In this document: one piece after another, positions 60,816 through 64,000 of the stretch
Layout of the letters: each line of letters begins with the position of its first letter
Numbering within the stretch: position 1 is the first letter of the stretch
DNA from: Pseudomonadota bacterium
GTDB taxonomy: Bacteria > Myxococcota_A > Polyangia > Polyangiales > Polyangiaceae
Direction: 5' to 3'
NCBI GenBank assembly: GCA_023402175.1
Contig: JAEXCN010000077.1
Coordinates: 1 to 64,000, forward strand
DNA: 64,000 nucleotides
The notes under the pieces: model-generated
Database searches by the model: none
What the model was told of the DNA's origin: nothing
Seen by the model: the letters and a program-made list of their open reading frames with translations, nothing else
Translations under genes and position numbers: made by a program

Positions 60816-62933
60816 ATGATTGCGCCCAGCACTCTCGTTCTTCTCGGAGCTGGCCTGGGACTTCTCTTGGTATTCGTCGTCTTGTCCGGAATCACGTACA
60901 TCCCGAACGACCGCATCGGCGTCCTCGAGAAGCGATGGAGCTTCGGCGGCTCGCTGAAGAGCGGGTTCATCGCGCTCGCAGGAGAAGCCGGCTTCCAGCC
61001 CGACATCCTGCGCGGCGGTCTGCACTACCTGACGCCGCTCCAGTACCGCGTGCACAAGATGCCGCTCGTCACGATCCCGCAAGGTCGCATCGGCTACGTG
61101 TTCGCGCGTGACGGTCGGCCGCTGAGCGCGACGCAGACGCTCGCGGCGAACTCACCGTCGACGAACTTCCAGGACGTCCGCGCTTTCCTCGCGACCGGCG
61201 GTCAGCGCGGGCCGCAGCGCACGATCCTTCGTGAAGGCACGTACGCGATCAACCTCGCGCAGTTCCTCGTCGTCACCGAGGGCAAGCTCTATTACCTCGG
61301 CCTCAGTCGCGAGGACGACGCGGTCTTTCGCCAGATGGCGCAGACCGTCGCCGAGCGCGGCGGCTTCGCGCCCGCCGTCATCAAGGGCGCCGACGACGCG
61401 ATCGGTGTCGTCACGGTGCACGACGGTCCTTCGCTCCCGCAAGGCGAGCTCATCGCGCCGATCGTCGGCGACGATCCCACGCAGACGCGCACGTATCACA
61501 ACAACTTCCAGGACGCCGAGGCGTTCCTCGCCGCAGGCGGCATGCGAGGACGCCAGCTGCAGGTCCTCGTCGAGGGCACCTTCTACATCAACCGGCTCTT
61601 CGCGACGATCGAGCTCATTCCGAAGACCGTCGTCGAGGTCGGGCACGTCGGCGTCGTCGTCTCGTACACCGGCGCGCACGGCGCCGACATCTCCGGCTCG
61701 GAGTACAAACATGGCGAGCTTGTCGGCCGCGGCGAGCGCGGCGTGTGGAGCGAGCCGCTCCTTCCCGGCAAGTACGCGTTCAACACGTACGCCGGCAAGG
61801 TGATCATGGTGCCGACGACGAACTTCATCCTGAAGTGGACGAAGGGCGAGATCGGCTCGCACAAGTTCGACGAGAACCTCTCCGAGGTGTCGCTCATCAC
61901 GAAGGACGCCTTCGAGCCTTCGCTACCTCTCTCGGTCGTCGTCCACATCGACTACCGCAAGGCACCGCTCGTCGTGCAGCGCTTCGGTGACGTGAAGCGC
62001 CTCGTCGAGCAGACGCTCGATCCGATGGTCGCGGCGTACTTCAAGAACATCGGTCAGACGCGCACGCTCATCCAGCTCATCCAGGAGCGCTCGATCATCC
62101 AGGCGATCTCGAGCGAGGAGATGAAGGCGCGCTTCACGCACTACAACCTCGAGCTCGAAGAGGTTCTCATCGGCACGCCGACGGCGAGCAGCGGCGACAA
62201 GCAGATCCCGATGATCCTCGAGCAGCTCCGCGCTCGTCAGATCGCCGAGGAGCAGGTCGAGACCTACGCGCGCCAGGAGAAGGCGGCGGCGAAGGAGCGC
62301 GAGCTCCGCGAGGCGATGGCGCGGGCGTCGAGCCAGAAGGCGCTCACCGAGAGCGAGCTCGCCATCACGATCGAGGCCAACCAGGGCCGCGCCGCGTACG
62401 AGCGCAGCGTCCAACAGGCCGCGCAGCAGAAGACGATGGCGGAGGCGCAGGCGACCGAGATGCGTCTACTCGCCGAAGCAGAAGCCACGCGCGTGCGCAC
62501 GATCGGCGAGGCGGAGGCGGACAAGGCAGCGCGCGTCGGCATCGCCGAGGCGGTCGCGATCGAAGAGCAGGTCCGCGCGTACGGCGGGCCGAAGTTCCAG
62601 GTGACCCAGCAGGTCATGAAGAGCTTTGCCGAGGCGATCGGCGAAGCGAAGGTGGATGTCGTTCCGCGCGTCGTCATCGGCGGCTCCTCGGCGAGCGGCG
62701 CTCACGGCGGCAACGGCAGCGTCGCCGAGACGCTCCTCGCGCTGCTCCTCTCCGACAAGCTCGGTGAGGTCGGCGATGCTCCGCGGACCGAGCGTAACGG
62801 CGGCAGCCGGAGCCCCGAAGTCGAGGCGATGCGCGCGAAGTACCGTGAGGACGTCATCGGCGCCGTGAAGTCGAACGGCGGCACGCCGAAGTACGTCCCG
62901 GTCCCGCCGCCGCTCCCGACGGCGAAGATCTGA
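60816..62933 (+). CDS. SPFH/flotillin-like membrane protein
   Basis: 705 residues from ATG 60816. N-terminal membrane helix (6-28), then three related repeats in the first 340 residues (GYVFARDGRPL...NFQDVRAFLATGGQRG; GVVTVHDGPSL...NFQDAEAFLAAGGMRG; GVVVSYTGAHG...GKYAFN), an SPFH/Band 7 core (LPLSVVVHIDYRKAPLVVQRFG), and a long Ala/Glu-rich coiled coil (about 480-600) that ends with the flotillin-type Glu-Ala repeats. Flotillins scaffold membrane microdomains. It ends in a Gly/Pro linker and KYVPVPPPLP tail. Confidence 0.88.
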   Translation: MIAPSTLVLLGAGLGLLLVFVVLSGITYIPNDRIGVLEKRWSFGGSLKSGFIALAGEAGFQPDILRGGLHYLTPLQYRVHKMPLVTIPQGRIGYVFARDGRPLSATQTLAANSPSTNFQDVRAFLATGGQRGPQRTILREGTYAINLAQFLVVTEGKLYYLGLSREDDAVFRQMAQTVAERGGFAPAVIKGADDAIGVVTVHDGPSLPQGELIAPIVGDDPTQTRTYHNNFQDAEAFLAAGGMRGRQLQVLVEGTFYINRLFATIELIPKTVVEVGHVGVVVSYTGAHGADISGSEYKHGELVGRGERGVWSEPLLPGKYAFNTYAGKVIMVPTTNFILKWTKGEIGSHKFDENLSEVSLITKDAFEPSLPLSVVVHIDYRKAPLVVQRFGDVKRLVEQTLDPMVAAYFKNIGQTRTLIQLIQERSIIQAISSEEMKARFTHYNLELEEVLIGTPTASSGDKQIPMILEQLRARQIAEEQVETYARQEKAAAKERELREAMARASSQKALTESELAITIEANQGRAAYERSVQQAAQQKTMAEAQATEMRLLAEAEATRVRTIGEAEADKAARVGIAEAVAIEEQVRAYGGPKFQVTQQVMKSFAEAIGEAKVDVVPRVVIGGSSASGAHGGNGSVAETLLALLLSDKLGEVGDAPRTERNGGSRSPEVEAMRAKYREDVIGAVKSNGGTPKYVPVPPPLPTAKI

Positions 62934-62972
62934 CGGCCGACGCGCGCGCAGCCCGTCCTGCGCACCGAGACG

Positions 62973-63001
62973 AGGCCCGGGTGGAGACTTCACCCGGGCC
63001 T
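62973..63001. terminator. Strong bidirectional hairpin terminator
   Basis: A 10-bp GC-rich stem (GGCCCGGGTG / CACCCGGGCC) plus an A-T pair around a 7-nt loop, followed by TTCGTGTCTT, between the SPFH gene and the convergent lipoprotein gene. Confidence 0.7.
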
Positions 63002-63085
63002 TCGTGTCTTCCGATACAACACGCGTCGCCCCTCGAGTCGCGCCCGCCCGAGATCTGCGCGGTGCCTGTCGACGCCGGCAGCGCG

Positions 63086-63964
63086 CTACCAGTCGATCCC
63101 GAAATCGTCGTAGTGCATCTCGCCGTTTCCGTTTTCGCAGTGCCACCCGAGCTTCACGCGCGTCGTTCCCGCGAGCTTGCACTGCGAGAAGACGTGCTTC
63201 GCCTCGGAGTACGTGCCGTCTTCTCGACGGAACGAGACGACGAGCGAGATGCCGGCATCGACTCGCGTCGCGACCATACCGAGCTCGGTCCACTCGTCGA
63301 CCGGGGCGAATCCATTCAAGGGTCGTAGGTCATTCGTCCCCGGCGTCTGCATGTTCACGGCTGCGCTAGTGATGAGCCCGTCAGCGCCTGCTTGCAGATA
63401 GAGAATCGCCGCGCACGGGCTGGCCGAGTCGTCGTCGAAATGCGTGATCATCACACCGTCGGTGTCTCGCCACGGGCCGGTCGGCCGGAGGCGGACGCGC
63501 AGCTCGACTCGAGACGAGACCTCTGGGAACGCGCGGACCAGACGTCCATACGAGCAGCTCGGCGCGTTCGCGAGCTTCGTGACCAGCGAGGCGGGCGTCG
63601 AATACCCCGACGACGTATCGAGCTCGACGAACTGCTTACCTGGCGGATTGATGTCGATCGTCCATCCCCCGGACTCGAGCGGGGCGTTGTCATCGAAGTC
63701 GCGGCAATACCTCGGTGACGGCTGCATCGCAGCGCATCCTCGAGCGGCTCCGGCGTCGTCGCCAGCGTCGCCGGCGTCCCCGCCGACTGCCGTTGCGCCG
63801 TCGCCGTCGGTCGCGGAGTCGCCGCCACCGTCTCTTCGATCCGAAACGCCGGGGGCCTGTATGCCTCGCGCGTCGTTCAGCTCGGACGAATAGGCGAGCG
63901 AACACCCCGCGGACGCGATTGCGACGAGCGCGAGAACGCGGCCCACGCGCCGACGAGGCATCAT
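63086..63964 (-). CDS. LamG-like lipoprotein
   Basis: 292 residues from ATG 63964 (ATG 63961 and GTG 63994 are alternatives). Signal ending ASAGC (Cys21), an Asp/Gly/Ala linker, then a jelly-roll domain of the LamG/concanavalin type: RYCRDFDDN, SSRVELRVRLRP, VDAGISLVVSF, KLGWHCENGNGEMHYDDFGID. Such surface lectin-like lipoproteins are numerous in myxobacteria. Ligand unknown. Confidence 0.75.
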   Translation of the reverse strand: MMPRRRVGRVLALVAIASAGCSLAYSSELNDARGIQAPGVSDRRDGGGDSATDGDGATAVGGDAGDAGDDAGAARGCAAMQPSPRYCRDFDDNAPLESGGWTIDINPPGKQFVELDTSSGYSTPASLVTKLANAPSCSYGRLVRAFPEVSSRVELRVRLRPTGPWRDTDGVMITHFDDDSASPCAAILYLQAGADGLITSAAVNMQTPGTNDLRPLNGFAPVDEWTELGMVATRVDAGISLVVSFRREDGTYSEAKHVFSQCKLAGTTRVKLGWHCENGNGEMHYDDFGIDW

Positions 63965-64000
63965 GTGGACACGGCGCTCTCGGTGTCGACCCACCGCTTC

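Noticed and set aside
1..64000. tRNA or rRNA genes
   Set aside because: No cloverleaf-like arms with a conserved TTCGA loop outside coding regions and no rRNA-like stretch was seen by eye; a covariance-model scan would settle it.

Overview
The window looks like a chromosome segment of a myxobacterium (Myxococcota, most likely Polyangia). The DNA is very GC-rich with G/C-ending codons. It carries eukaryote-like Ser/Thr kinases, a PP2C phosphatase and several FHA-domain proteins. About eleven lipoproteins carry Asp/Gly/Ser-rich linkers, and one has NCGACG cysteine repeats, both common in this group. No species assignment can be made from the sequence alone. No rRNA, tRNA, CRISPR array, complete insertion sequence or prophage was seen.

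Layout. 1-12331: a partial membrane protein, a rhomboid protease, a run of cell-surface lipoproteins (one PHM-like, one Cys-rich repeat protein, one lipase-like), an orphan type I-like DNA methyltransferase with a half-size specificity subunit, an MBL-fold hydrolase, a zinc-ribbon/L7-L12-like small protein and a GNAT acetyltransferase. 12332-20459: a Ser/Thr kinase, a gene-poor stretch of about 1.3 kb with a long hairpin, a frameshifted HNH endonuclease followed by five 26-bp tandem repeats, and a triple-FHA ABCG-type transporter. 20955-26177: an ArsB-like permease, a CPBP protease and an ABC exporter whose permease is fused to a second CPBP protease. 26272-35328: a leftward phosphosignalling cluster (Zn-ribbon/FHA, vWA/Zn-ribbon/FHA, PP2C, Ser/Thr kinase, TPR/PEGA-like, lipoprotein). 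35494-37840: larB-larC for nickel-pincer cofactor synthesis; LarC has a His-rich N-terminal extension. 37876-43188: small conserved proteins, a zinc-type alcohol dehydrogenase and RtcB RNA ligase. 43383-47592: a five-gene redox operon (diheme cytochrome c, cytochrome c lipoprotein, hemerythrin, FMN split-barrel protein, and a split-barrel/GAF/winged-helix regulator). 47731-50704: a Leu/Ile/Val-type binding lipoprotein, a HisN-like phosphatase and a 54-aa membrane peptide. 50844-60489: a MoxR/DUF58/BatA-E operon with 4-nt overlaps at every junction after the first. 60816-64000: an SPFH/flotillin-like protein and a LamG-like lipoprotein.

The strongest candidate for an undescribed system is the 43383-47592 operon. 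Directly upstream lie six AGG-centred half-sites with spacings of 10, 11, 11, 11 and 11 bp. This is the binding pattern of OmpR/PhoB-type winged helices, and the last gene encodes such a domain fused to a flavin-type split barrel and a GAF domain. A second window-wide signal is a TAnnnT-like hexamer whose first base lies 12-15 nt before the start codon of at least 16 genes, usually without a Shine-Dalgarno sequence. It suggests widespread leaderless transcription, and I used it to choose several start codons.
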